The notes beneath the pieces were generated by a model, which ran no database searches, had not been told where the DNA came from, and worked only from the letters and a program-made list of their open reading frames with translations. A stretch of 64,000 bases of DNA from contig VZRR01013410.1 in assembly GCA_013398015.1 (NCBI GenBank), forward strand, positions 124,323-188,322, read 5' to 3'. A program made the position numbers and the translations under genes. Of this stretch, positions 37,101 to 49,600 are shown in pieces (the stretch's first letter is position 1; every line of letters begins with the position of its first letter). Source of the stretch: Oreocharis arfaki. Lineage: Eukaryota; Chordata; Aves; Passeriformes; Paramythiidae.

Positions 37101-40100
37101 GTTAAAATTAAGGAATAACAGGAAGAGATTTAGTAGCGTAAGCAGTAAGTCAGTGATAAAGGCTGTGATTTGTCATGGAACACTTACTGGCCTGTAACTC
37201 TTTAGGTTTCTTCATTCAAATTTCCTTCCATATCATTATCTCCCCTGCCTGGCAATGTGCTGTGTTTGGAAATGTTCTCTGTTGGTCATGTAGTTATGTG
37301 GTGATATCCTCACAAAGTGGAGCAAGGCTCATCATGTGCCCTGCGTGGTTTCCCTCTCAGCACAGAGACAGCAACTTAAAATGCTGTCACCTTGTAGTAA
37401 ATTGAAGGCCAGCTAATGTCACGACATTTGTCCCGTTACGCTCTGTTATCACTATGTTGTGTCAGCATTTCAGACTGCTTCTGTGGGGTTTTTTTTCCTC
37501 TATTGAACTTATGATTGCTCAGTAGACTTTGAATTTATTCATTCATTTTAAAGCGGTGCAGGCAGTGGTGCTGTGCTGGGATTCCTTGTCTTTCAAGTAT
37601 CTCAATTGCTTTGTATTTCCTTGTGTCCTCACAATATATTTTATTTTCCTGGTCTGTGTATGGTAACTGTAAAGTTGGCATTGCAGGGCAGTGGCTGTGC
37701 CAGCATGATCTTTATTTCCTTTTCTATTCTTCGTTATGTTGCTGAGGTCTAATAAAAGTCAGATGTTCACACATGACTCACGAGGTTGCATGACTGACCA
37801 ATGCATCACGATCTCCCTTCAGCAGTGCTTGTAATTACCTGCCCTTGATCTACCATTACTGTGACCAGATTTGTGCTTTGGAAGCACAGCTCTGCCATGG
37901 GATCCTTGTGTAGTTGGTGGCCTTTGCCCTTGCAGTTGGGATACCTGGCAGTCCAAAGTCTGGGATGAGATGCTGCTCCTTGGTTTTTAGTGCATGTTTG
38001 TTTATTAGATGGAATTCAGTGAGTTGCCATGATCAGTAACAAGAAATCCATCTTTTTCCTAACAAATTTCTCCTCTCAGGGAAGTAGTGGTTTCTAAGCA
38101 TATGAAACACAACTGTAATAAATTTTCTCCCATTCTAAGGCTTTTTTTTCCCACAGAAAATGCTTCCTTTTTGCTCTAAGAATCTGAATATTCTGGCGTT
38201 TTGTTAGATGTGAGGAGAAGGACAAGAGTTGAGGACATTTTGATCTGAAGTGTTTGCATCTGTTTTTGGATTGCTGGCTTCAGTGCATGTGCACAAACTG
38301 ATACAATTAGAGCTTGAATCATAGGTTAGAGGGCAGCTGGTGAATTAGGAGCCAGGAGGTTGCACTGTTTATGTGTATCTTATACCTTCCTGCAGACATT
38401 GGGACATGCTAGAAAGTCGTACTGAAAAAAGGAAATCCAGCAACCTGCTGATGCTTTTTTTTTTCCCTTAAAAGCAAAGCTGTCTGGCATGGAGCAGGCT
38501 TAGAATTGTTCTCTCTTCTTTTAAAAACATTCAGCTCATGGTGAATGAAGAATGGTGTGTGTTTGCACTCAAACTCTGGTTAATGTATCAGTCCTGAAAT
38601 AAAAGATTTTTTAAAAAAATAACAGTAAGTGAGTTATTCTCTCTTTAGAGCATTACCCCTTTGTAACATTTAGTGAAGTGGTGTTTAAATGTAATTATCA
38701 AAACAATTTAATCTTAATTCTCCTGAACTTCCTCAGAAAGTTATTTAGCAGAAGCCCCAGGTGACTGAGACTCTGCGTTCCTGGTACTATTGCAGGATTT
38801 TGAAAGCCTCTTAAATAGTTTTTGAACTTTCTGCCTTTTTTGACTAAACTGGGTGTGCAGTCTTTTTTAAACCATATTTAGACTGCCTCGTGAGACACGT
38901 ACGTGCTCATCTTCCGCCCACTTCCTAACCCACCTGCACTTGTCCGAGCCGTCTCTTGAGCAGTCGGGCCCCTTCCCCTCCTTTGCCACCGCACATTGAC
39001 CAACTTCCTCGGGGTTTCTTCATACTGGCAGAGGCCCCAAAACACTGTACGAAAGTACCACAGCTCAGTGGTTGGAGCAGGACACCTGTGAGACCTGGCA
39101 GAAGCACTTGTCACACGTGGCTGGCTAATCCACACCAGCATCTCTGCTGCAGTGTGCTTCGCTGGCAGCCTTGTAGCAGGGCAGAAAGGAAAGGTCCTGA
39201 AGGCAGAATCTGAAGGGACACATGGGGAGCAATGAAGCTGAGTTCTTGTGTGGGTGGGTTTTTTGTTGTTTTAAAGGGGGTTCCAGGGACCTGCCACCAG
39301 AGCTGTGCATCAGGTATTCTTCAGCTCTGAGAGCCCCAGGTAGTTCAGGAATCATGAGTGCTTCCGAGGCAGGTTTGCTAACCTAGTGACCTACATGTTG
39401 TACTGGACTCAGATGACAGTCTCTTGAGCAGCTGTCACTGTATCCATTCACAGGAGGAAAGAGAGTTAGAAGGGCACTTCCTGCTCTGCCAGTACAGTCC
39501 TGAACTTTGTCTAGCGAAGAGCAGCCAGCTTTCCATAGCTGGCAGAGAAGGCCATGAAGGTGGCTCTTGACTCTGGCCACTGGAAGATAAGGCCATCCTC
39601 TGATGCTGCTTGGATTATCAAGAAATTGAACTTTCTTCAGCCTGTTTCTAGACATTGTCTGCTCTGTGCCCTGCTTGCCGAGGCAGTTGTTAGACAGCTG
39701 ACAATGCAGGCTTCCAACCGAGGCATCACTGAGTTTTTCAGCAATGTTATCAGAATTTTACACTGAAAACAGTTTTTGGGCATGTGAATTTTACGCATTC
39801 ATAACAGCTTAGTCATGCTGTGTAGCTGGGCCTAGTTTTGTGGTCTACAGCAGGAGACTGTTCTGCCTTCTACAGAGTAGTTCTGTACCCAGTGCTCTTC
39901 TGAAAACAAGCCCAGCTCCGAGTTAGAAGAAACAAAAGCACTAAGATTAGTTTAGACAAGAAACAGCCAACCTCTGGGTTGCCACTGTTTTGGCTCAGTT
40001 ACATGAAGCTCATGGTTTCTGGCAAGAATCTGCCCCTGCTTCTGGCACTCCCTCCTTGTAGCATCTTTCTGGTGCCCCCAGTGTGATGACTTGGATGCCC

Positions 40101-43100
40101 CTGTGCTGCCCCTAATTCTAGTTTCCAGGGCAGGACTACAATGTGACTGAGCTGCTCAATCTCTTGCCTTGCCCCTCAAAATGCTTTTGTGATTTATATT
40201 TTGTTCAAGTACAAGGCATTTTGAGTATTGCAGTTTACAAGGGTTTGATCTCCATGTGACTGAAGAGAACTTTTTCATTGGTTTCTGGATACTGATAGAG
40301 ATAAAGCCTTATCCTTTCTGAAATGGACTATTGTAAATTTTACTAGATAAAGCTTGAAAAAATGCTTTTTTATTTGCTGCCTTTTTTTTTTTTTTTTGTG
40401 GTTCCTTTGCCATTCTACATTTCTGTTTGGTATCTAAAGAGTCACTTTCCTCCCAGGATTGTCTGTTCTGGAATTTCTTGTGGATTTTTTGAGAGACCTT
40501 TTGGATTTTTTTGATGGGGTTTTCTTATTTGATTTTGAGTCCTGATACCATGAATGTCTTTGTCAGAATTGTATTGTTGATAATGCCTTTAACTTTCTGG
40601 GCAGCAAGGAAGATTAACTTGAATTAATTGAAAGAGTTATTTATAAGCCTCCAAATGAATGTCTGTGCCAAAACTTAATAGGGTATAGCTAATCGATTTT
40701 ATTTCATGTGCTTGTATCCCTGCAGTTTATAGGATTAGTGTTCCTTGCCATCTACAGGGCGTTATCTTTATCTCCCTGCCACTTCTGAAGCAGTGCATTA
40801 TACTCTGCTCCTTGGGCAACTGCTGAGCTTGTTCAGCTCTGCCGGGCCACGTCACCCTGCTGGAGGCACCTCTTGTTCAACTTCAATGGGCTGTCAGATA
40901 CCACTATCTCTATAAAAGATCGTTATCTCAGAAGTGCTTTCATCTGCCTCAAAGCATAACTTAAGCTCTGTCTCTGATAAGAAACTTAATGATCCATCTG
41001 TGGCTTGGGGAGCTGAGAAGCAGGAAGCGTGATCGATACCAGCGCTGGTTTAGACGTGAAGCAAAGTTGAGGTTTTCTGTAGTACAAAGGACAGTTCCAC
41101 CTAAATGACTGTGAGATGACAAATGATGACCTCTGAGATGGGGAAACTCAAGAAGGTAGTAAATGCTTCATTTTCCCTTTCAGAAAGAAAGCTGAATAGT
41201 CCTGAGCACTAGTGTCTCTGTACCCAGAGGTAAGGGAAAAACTGTGCAGGGAGGAATCCCTACCAGGCCTTCTCCGGAGACACTCATTTAAGTGAGAAAG
41301 TGGAGTTCACTTTAAATCCGTGTTGCAATTTTAGTGTTCCTGTACCAGCTTTAAAAAGGGGTTTAAAGGAAGTGAAAAGACATAGTAGCACATTGTGCAA
41401 GTGACTATGAAATTTGACTTTCACAGTGAGTCTACAGAAAAAGAAACTACTGTGGTGGTAGTTACTGTCTGCTTCTACTCTTACCACATCAAGTAAAACA
41501 AGAGATCAGATCCTCCAGCTCCTGTGTGTTTGTGACAAAGATTAATTACCTGGAGAAGACATCAGGGTTAAAGCCCGATTGTTTGCGTAAACCTTGTAGA
41601 ACCCCGAGGGTTTTCACTGATGAGCACTTGTGCAGGAGCTGGAAAGCTTTGAGACATGACACTTTCTGTGAAACTGGCATGCTCAGTCTGCTTTCGGTTT
41701 AGGGTGCTCTTGCTACAGCGAGAAAGCAACCAACTGTGGCAATGGCTTTGTGAAATGCTGCATGCCAGTAAAGGCTGCTTCCCGTTGAGTTTTGACACTA
41801 GTCTTAACCCTCCAAGGTATTTTTAAAGAAAATAGAATTGAATTAGGGGTTTGCTTCAGATTGCACAATATGGTGGTTGGTTACCGCATGCAAAAGGACC
41901 AACAGGGTATTTACTGGCTCCTCCCGAAGCCTGCGGTCCCCTGACTGCGTGCACTGCGTGGTACCACGCTGGACACCCAGCAGCTTCTTCTCTTTAGTTG
42001 CACAAGTCTTACAGGTGAGAGGTTGACCTTGCATGTCAGTGGGATCTCCTGAGAAAGTCTCCATTTCACATTCTAGTTGTATGTAATTTACTGGAAATTC
42101 TTGGTTTTCACTACTATCCCCATCATTTCAAAGCTGAAAATTCTCCTTAATATAAAAGCTTGTTTTGCAAACAGGCTTCTTCTTCCTCTTATTCTAGTAT
42201 CAAAGTTTATTATCTTGCAGTGATTCATAGCTGTGTTTCCTTGTAGTTTGAACTTTCATCTGACCGGCATCACAAGTATTTCCATCTCTTCCTTTTTAGG
42301 AGCATCATTTCTTTGGGAAAGAAATGCTGAGGAAATATTTCTAATTATTTTATCTCCTTAATAGGAAACTGCTGGCCAAAACTCTCACAGTTTTGCTTTT
42401 GAAAAATTGTCAACTTTACTGTGTGGTTTGTTGACTTGAGCTCCCGTGTTACTCTCCTCAAGAGGAGAAATCACCGGTCTTACTCTTGTAACGGTGGCAG
42501 AAACTGGAAAAGTATTTTTGGTAGCTGAAACCCTCCTCTTTTGTGTGCATGAGGGGTTTCTTGTTTGCTTGGCAGTGCACTCTATTTCATGGAAAGAAGA
42601 GGCATTTTCCATCATGAGGCAGTATTATGGTTGGCTGTAACCGAATATTTGAGGGGATGAATCACCAACTCTTGGGCTGCACATTGCAGAGAAATGATCC
42701 CAGTGCCACTTGGAGCCAACTCCTCCACTGGCATGCTCGGTCGGATGATCCAGAGGAGGCCTCTCTGGGGCAGGCTGAGCATCCACCCTGCCAGGCAGGT
42801 GCAAATCCACTCCTGTAGCATCGCTTTCAATGGCTGATGATTTCATCTTTCTCCCTTGGGCTTCCAGCCATGGCAGGTCGGTCAACCTGTGGTGCTCATA
42901 ACTCCTTTGTGCATCCGTGCACATGCTTGAGCCTTCCAGGAGAGCAGCTGCTTTCTGTGGTGGGGATGGTCCCAGTGGCCCATCCAGTGGAGGTGTGCGG
43001 GGGCACAAGAGGCTGCAGCTGGCAGCTACTTTTCTCCCACACAGGGGTGGTGGTGTGCTCCAGCAGCATCTGATCCTGGGGTTTTGTTGAGGGCAAGATG

Positions 43101-43854
43101 GGCTCAGGCAGCCATTCAGTGGTTGTCCCACGGAGGCTCTCTGTACAGGAGATTGGCATTTTGTGCTGTTTGGTGAGAGGCATCAGTACCAGCTTCTTCT
43201 TATAGAATAAAAACTTGTATTTTTGTTTTTTTCCTCTGCACTTCAGAACCTTTCTTCCTGCATTTGAGCTCTATCCAGACAAGCTGGTTTGTGAGCAGAT
43301 GTGTAGCAATCTCTCCTACCTTGCGTTCCTAATTATTTAGCTTTTCAGTTTGTTTGAGGCTTGACAATGAGCTCCTTGTTTGTGATGGTGAACAAGAGCC
43401 AAGTGAATGCTGTCAAACCCAGCTCTTTACTAAATAAGGGGAGTTTATCCTGTCATTTCTCTCTTCCTGTTATCTAATCAACTTTTATAGTGTACTTTTA
43501 TTTTCTGCTATGTCTACTTGAGGGTGAGCTGGAGCAGATATAATTGCTTCTCTTCTTCCTGTAGGGAGTAGTTTGAGGTGAGGAGTTGGTTTTTGCTCTG
43601 CTCTTGGTGCTGTGGTGCCTGGAATACCAAGGCTGTAAAAACAGGTTGGGTTTTCTGTATCCATGTCTAGTCCTAAAGCTTGTAGATGACAAACTAGGTT
43701 TTGAAGCCTTGAGAGAATTCCTTCTGTAAAGGCTGGATATAGCTGAAAATAACAGCACGGCTTGATGTCACGGCAGGTGTAGGGAGGAGGTGGAGTACAT
43801 CTACCTTAGATGCAGTTTCCAAGTGAATTCTCTTTCTTTTCCGTATGTCCTCAG
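34156..43854 (+). other. RSPRY1: RSPRY1 first intron (9.7 kb)
   Basis: The region is T-rich on the + strand with no recognisable exon. It contains a 16-base T run near 40382-40397 and, in 41.3-43.8 kb, several - strand frames that may be a degraded retrocopy (see findings). Nothing else is recognised. Confidence 0.6.
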
Positions 43855-44037
43855 GGACTCCTCAGCGTAGTTCCTAGAAGTGACAGCAGAGTCAGTGATG
43901 ACTCACTGCCCACCATAAAGGCTTACAGAGCGCTGCCTTTTCCAGATACGGCTTTGTGACCTGGAGGAGAACAATCCACTTCTGCTACAGCACTTTGTGA
44001 GCACCCCCAGCCATTCCTGAACCAAGCAAGCTTACAG
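43855..44037 (+). other. RSPRY1: Candidate RSPRY1 noncoding exon 2
   Basis: The acceptor is tatgtcctcag after a pyrimidine-rich tract, and the donor is cttacag/gtgagt. The 183 bases have several stop codons in every frame, so this fits a 5'UTR exon. The call rests on splice-site quality only. Confidence 0.5.
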
Positions 44038-46164
44038 GTGAGTTGATCATAATTACTTGTTTTTAATCATGCTTAAAGTTGTCAACCAGAAAAACCTTAG
44101 GTTTTAATAATCAGCTTTAATCTTGACATATGTCTATTTTTGTTTCTTTAGGTAGGTTCTTACTCATTGCTAATCTCTAAAATACAGCTTTTCCATTCTT
44201 GTTTTGATGACAAGATAGATTCACTGTGTTAACATTTCCGTAAGTTATAGAACAACATTATTCAGATTCTAAATCTGTAACAGTTTTACATTTTAGTATT
44301 ATCTTGCTAAAATGCCCTTAAATGACTCAGATTCATAAATACATACATATTCCCTAGGAAGACATGTTTTGCATTTAACATAACTAGTTCTTTTTAAAAT
44401 CAAGAAAGTTATTTGAACCAGTTGTGAACTTAGACAATTCTGTTTGAGGTCCTTGCAGTCTGCACTGGCACCTCTCATCTGCTTGTGACTCACTGACTGA
44501 GAAGGTGACAGCTGTATTGGCTCAGATGGAAGGACTCTGAGCCTGATGGCCAGACTGCTTAGGGCATAAGGCAAGCATGATGTGATGCTGAAACCCTTTT
44601 AATGATCTGTGGTTTAGGAATTTCTTGAACAAGAAGTCAAGATCTTGTATTTTTTTCCAATTAATATCCCTTGAAGAATTGATTTTTTTTTTTTCTTAGT
44701 TAGCCTCCAGTTAAGTTCTTAATACTGATCATGTCACTGTGCTAAAAGATGATGTGCTTCAAACTACAGAAGAGCCTGTGAGAGCTTGGTTGCAGTGCTT
44801 TTCCAGGGGCAGCTGACATCCCAAGACTTGTTTATATGACCAGTATCTGGCTTCCTGAATGTTGTTGTGATCTTGTCCCAAAGGGCAGCCAGCAATTGCA
44901 GAGTTGCCAGTTGGCTCTGATGGTGGGGGCCTTCCATATTTGAAAGGTGTCACTTCTCTTTGACTTTCTTTTGAATTTAGGGTGCTACATGTCTGCTGTT
45001 AATGAGATTATTAGTAATCTCATTAATAATCAGTAATTAATCCTTGATTAATAATCAAAGAATAGTTATAACTATTAATAATCAAAGACTAGTAAATAAC
45101 TATTCACTATGGTGAATATTACAGGATATTCACCATAACTTCTAGTGTGAATGTTAAATTTGATTCTTAAAAGGATAAAAGTTACTTATTTATTCTGACA
45201 TGCTTGAAGTGTGTAAGTAGTGAAATTATATCTTTTGTAGGGTTTTATTTTACCTGAGACTTTATGTAAGGTTCTACAGAAATATGCCCTATAGCTTGAA
45301 ACATAACTCATTATGAAACAGGGCTTTGAATCCTCTTTCTCTTGCATCTTCAAGTTAAATGATTGGGAGAGACTGCCCTGTGGTCTCAGTTGCTGCTGGG
45401 CCTGTATATGATCCAAACCATTTGAATGAAGAACAGAAGGATGACTGAATTAGTCTTTGTTCCCAAAAAGGGAAGACTGGTTTGACACTAGACCCAAACA
45501 GGCACACAACACCCATTTCAAAATCCGAGTTAGATTTGTAAGGCATTGAAATGGTGTCTGTAATTCCTGTTTAGTTCAATATTGGTGCTGCTTTGGGTGA
45601 GAAAGCAGGAGATGTAAGCATGTTCCAAAAATGTGTGTTTATGCATAGGTGAACTAAATGGTTCTCTGTTAAATCTATTGTTTGTTGAGATAAACAATAA
45701 CTGTAAGATTAGTTCTTTAAAATTTTGTCTATTTTATAGTCTGGAAATGTTCCTGATGTGAAATGAGAACCTTAAGTGAACAGCCTTTATTGGGGTGGCA
45801 TAAGCCGTATGTCTCTGTAAAGGGTAAATGAAACTGGTTTGTTGATACTTCTTCCTTCAAGGGTAGCAGTGTGCGAAATTTACAGACAAACTTGTTCCTC
45901 TGCATCCAAAATCCTTGAAGGAGCTGGGAAGCAATAGGTAGTGTAGAAAGGAATGGTGTGTGGGCGAGAGCTCCTTGGCAGGGGAACTTCCTCCTCCTCC
46001 TCCTCTTCCTTCCTTTCCCTTTCTCCACAATAGACTTCAGGTAAAGCCTTGTGTTTCTTAGCTGCTTTATCCACCAAAACTGATTCTGTTTATTAAAATA
46101 GGAATTCTTCTGTTGTTCTCTAGCAGTAGTAACACTGACTCTTGTTCTGGGTTTGCTTTTTCAG
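44038..46164 (+). other. RSPRY1: RSPRY1 intron with AT-rich palindrome cluster
   Basis: No coding exon is seen. It holds the perfect palindromes at 44999-45137 and a (CCT)n pyrimidine tract near 45988-46024. The tract produces poly-Glu translation on the - strand that is not a gene. Confidence 0.65.
44999..45137. repeat. Cluster of perfect AT-rich inverted repeats
   Basis: Four perfect inverted repeats lie in about 140 bases: 44999-45026 (12-base arms, 4-base loop), 45044-45058 (7-base arms, 1-base centre), 45061-45076 (8-base arms, no loop) and 45108-45137 (12-base arms, 6-base loop). There is no protein-coding potential. Confidence 0.9.
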
Positions 46165-46314
46165 ACCTCCTTCTGGATGACCAATGTGTGTTTTAAGTGA
46201 TTCTGTTGTCAACTGAGTCTCCAACTTCCCACTCATTCCAGCTGGTAGCAGCGTTTATAATGGAAAAAGATCACAATCCAGGATCACACAAACATTTCTC
46301 TTGAAACTTCCTAG
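46165..46314 (+). other. RSPRY1: RSPRY1 5'UTR in the first coding exon, with upstream ORFs
   Basis: The acceptor is gctttttcag. The 150 bases before the annotated ATG contain three small upstream frames: 46177-46200 (7 codons), 46184-46216 (10 codons) and 46260-46304 (14 codons). The last has A at -3 and G at +4 and stops 10 bases before the main ATG. Confidence 0.75.
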
Positions 46315-46661
46315 ATGATTGTAGTTGCTTTGGTTGTGTTCTATGCTAGCAGAAGCCTTTTCCAAGGTCTGCTGTTGGCTCTAGAGCACCACATTCCCCG
46401 TTTCCTGGGAGCCTTGGGGGCTGGCAGCATGGGAAACTCGTGCGTTTGCCGCGACGACAGCGGGGCCGAGGACAACGTGGACTCTCAGGGCCGGCAAACA
46501 GAGAACAGCAGAGCACACATCCCTGAAGCAAGAAGCCACCCAAGGGACCCTGTCCGTCCGCCCAGGAGGGGCCGAGGACCTCATGAACCAAGGAGGAAAA
46601 AACAGAATGTGGATGGGCTGGTACTTGACACACTGGCTGTAATTCGGACGTTGGTAGATAA
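46315..46661 (+). CDS. RSPRY1: RSPRY1 coding exon 1
   Basis: 115 codons plus two bases; donor gtaagt. The annotated ATG has T at -3 and A at +4, a weak context. Codon 39 is a second in-frame ATG (46429-46431) with A at -3 and G at +4, beginning MGNSCVC. After it come an acidic stretch and the Arg/Pro-rich linker, ending VDGLVLDTLAVIRTLVD. Confidence 0.96.
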
Positions 46662-49600
46662 GTAAGTACCTCCTCAAGGAATAATTCAACATGAATGAAA
46701 ATGTTCTTGTCTTCTCTCAAACTGTGGCTCCAGCCTCACACCGATCTGCACCTGACCCTCCCTGAAGCAGCCGCGTGTTTCCATCTGGAGGCTTAGGAGA
46801 GGAGCACCTTTCCTAGGTAACAGAAGTAGCTCCTGAGTGCCCAGGTACAGACTCTTCCAGGAACTGAGGAGCCTTCTCACAGTTCCTGTATGGGCCTACA
46901 CCCGTGTGGGATGAGGAGTGTGCTCAGGATTTCTTACCTGGCACAGATACACAGTTTAGGAAGCAATAAACACTCCAGAGTCTGGGAACTTCTGTGCTAA
47001 AAATTGGTTGTTGTGCAGTTTTCTTGTTTGCAGGCTGTGTTTTACTTCTTTGGAAATGGTGAAGCAAAATAGGGAGCTTTGATCTTTGTTAGCCTGGATA
47101 AACAGACTGAGGTTTTCTTTCCAGTTTTAAGTCTGACTACTTTTTAAAAGATCACATGTTGTAACTGCCCAACTCAGTCCCAGTATTGCATTCCTTGCAT
47201 GCTCAAAGCATCCATTAAGGGTGTGGGGGGATATTTATGGCCTCATCCTTTTTTTTTTTTGTCCTTTTTTTTATTTTGTGTTGCTTTCTACAAACCTTTA
47301 AAAGGACCTTTAAAGTGATGGGTTAAGTTAGCTCATCACCATTTGGGTTGGGTTGCAGGATAGGTGTTGGAAAGACCAGAACTGAAGGTAAAGCACTATT
47401 CCAGCCTGACAGCTGGGATTTAAGTTTAAGGTGGATGAGGCTCAGAATAAGTGAGCCTTGATTAATATACCTGCATCAACTCTGGAATGTGCCTGCAGAG
47501 GACAAGTTTGCCTTCCTGCTGTCAAAGGCTTTAAATGAAAATACCAGGACTGACGTTTTTCATGAACATTTAAGTCTAAGGTGTGTGTTTGGTTCGTTTT
47601 TTAACTGGTTTTGTTTTGTGCTCTTACTTCAAATCATGAAGTTAAAATCACGGCAAACATTTTTCAAAGTCTCTGCCCAGTCTCACATGCTGTCCCCTTT
47701 CCCCCAAGTTCAACTCCCTAAGCTGTTTCACAACACTTTTGTGCACAGTTGATCCTGTTCCTGTGGGTCTTGCAATCAGTTTTGTAATCTTGTAAGCACT
47801 TTCCTATGCTACTGAGGGACAATAAGCATAGTTATTTCACTGCCCCGGGAGTCCTGTTTCTGACAAATTCCTGAAGCTACTGTATTTTTACAGGGGGTTT
47901 TATACAGGCTATAGTGAAATACACTGTGATAAGCAATGAATGGTTGCTTTCCCTGTTTGCTATTTGTTTCATTTTTTTCTTGTTGTTGTTTGGTTTTATC
48001 AAATCTCCCAAGTTCTGACCTAAAACATATCTGACAACTGATTTTTTTTTTTCCTCTCATATCTAGAGATAGCTGCTTTCTAGAAGTTTAATTTCGTAAG
48101 CTCAGAAGTTCTGTATTTTGGGGCTTATATGAAAAGCTGCCTTGCAAGTTAGGAAATTACCAAAATGGGTGTTTTGTTTCAAAATGAGGAAGGTGTGTGC
48201 TGGAGGGGGGATGCTTGGAAATTAAGTGATTAAAATGGCAAATCAGTGGGACAGGACTGTCCTTTGCTCAGTGCCAGTACTGTGAATATCTGCTATCGAT
48301 GACAAAATCAGAAATCTTGCAGATAAAAATTTCATTCTTTTTTATCACAGCCTTTACTTGTACATATGGTTGGGATTTTTGTTGGGTTTTTTCCTCCTTT
48401 CTTTGAATCCTTCTATCCTTTCTCCTGATGTAATTTTGCAGTACTGCACTTCTTTTTCCTTCTGGGCAGATTACTTTCCAGAAGAAAGGTGAAGATGTCT
48501 CGAGTTAAAAAACAACCCAACTATTTGTTTTAAATGTTGTGGCAATATAAAAATGGGATAAATGTCACTTTAGTGTTTTCTTTTGGAAATATTTAAGAAT
48601 GTGTTCACCTTTTGTAAGGAAGAAAAAGGACATGTATTTATATCATATATATTACATCGAAGCTGAGGTTTTTTTCTTCTTTATGATTAATGTCTCAAAC
48701 TAGTTTTATTATCTTTGTGATTAACATCTGTTGAAATTTTCTAAAATTCCTTTGTATTTCACATTTCCAATTTCTTTTCAGAGCTATGTGATAGAAATTG
48801 AGTGTGGAACATAAAGTCTAAGCCTGGGGCTAGTTCGCAGTGCCTAAGGAGCACTGAATAAAGTATTTTAGGACTTGCTGCTGGATGAGCTTTTTCTGGA
48901 CCTACAGGTGCTTACTGAACAGGATTTTGGGGTCTTGCTTTAGGTACTTTCACTGGCAGTGCCTGCTCAGATCCACAGATGTGTCCATAGCTTTGTGTCC
49001 TTACTTGAGCAAACTGGACTGAGGAGCTGATCTCCTGAACTTTTTGTGGTTTTCATGTTGGAAAGGGGGTTGGGTTAAATATTTTCTGTTAAACTGCCTG
49101 AACTATTTATTTTAACAGCTCTTGCTTGAAGACTATGATGCTGCTAGGTGGCTTCCCTTAAAGTTTTGTGGTGTTTTTAAAATATTTATGTATTTAGTAG
49201 AGAATTTCTGAGGAAAAAAAATCCTGTTGGAGCGATGCCCCTCATGCACTGCTCTGCGTTCACTCTGTGACCTCTGACATGCAGTGCCTCATTATGTACT
49301 ACAAGGAACCTGCTAATGAACAGCACCAAGCCTAAGCATCATGTTCAGCTTTTAGACATGCAGATGTGGATCACAATTTCCTTGTCAGCTGTTGCAGACA
49401 TGCAGATGTTCAAGCTGAAACAGAGAGAGGCTCAAATCCCATCTGTGTTTCAGATCTGAAAATGACATTAGCAATCTGCAGCCTGTGTAACTTCCTTTCG
49501 TTAAATGGTTACTGGATTTGTTTTCTGTCTGTGTATAATCGTTTTATTCAGTGTATGACGTTGATGATTGTGCGTAAGTTTTGACCTGTGTAATATCTCT

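Noticed and set aside
38878..39213. Overlapping small frames on both strands in RSPRY1 intron 1
   Set aside because: They are short, unsupported by splice sites and unlike any family I recognise; they occur in a local GC-richer patch.
45880..46077. - strand frame with a run of Glu residues
   Set aside because: The Glu run comes from a (CCT)n pyrimidine tract; the rest has no resemblance to a protein.
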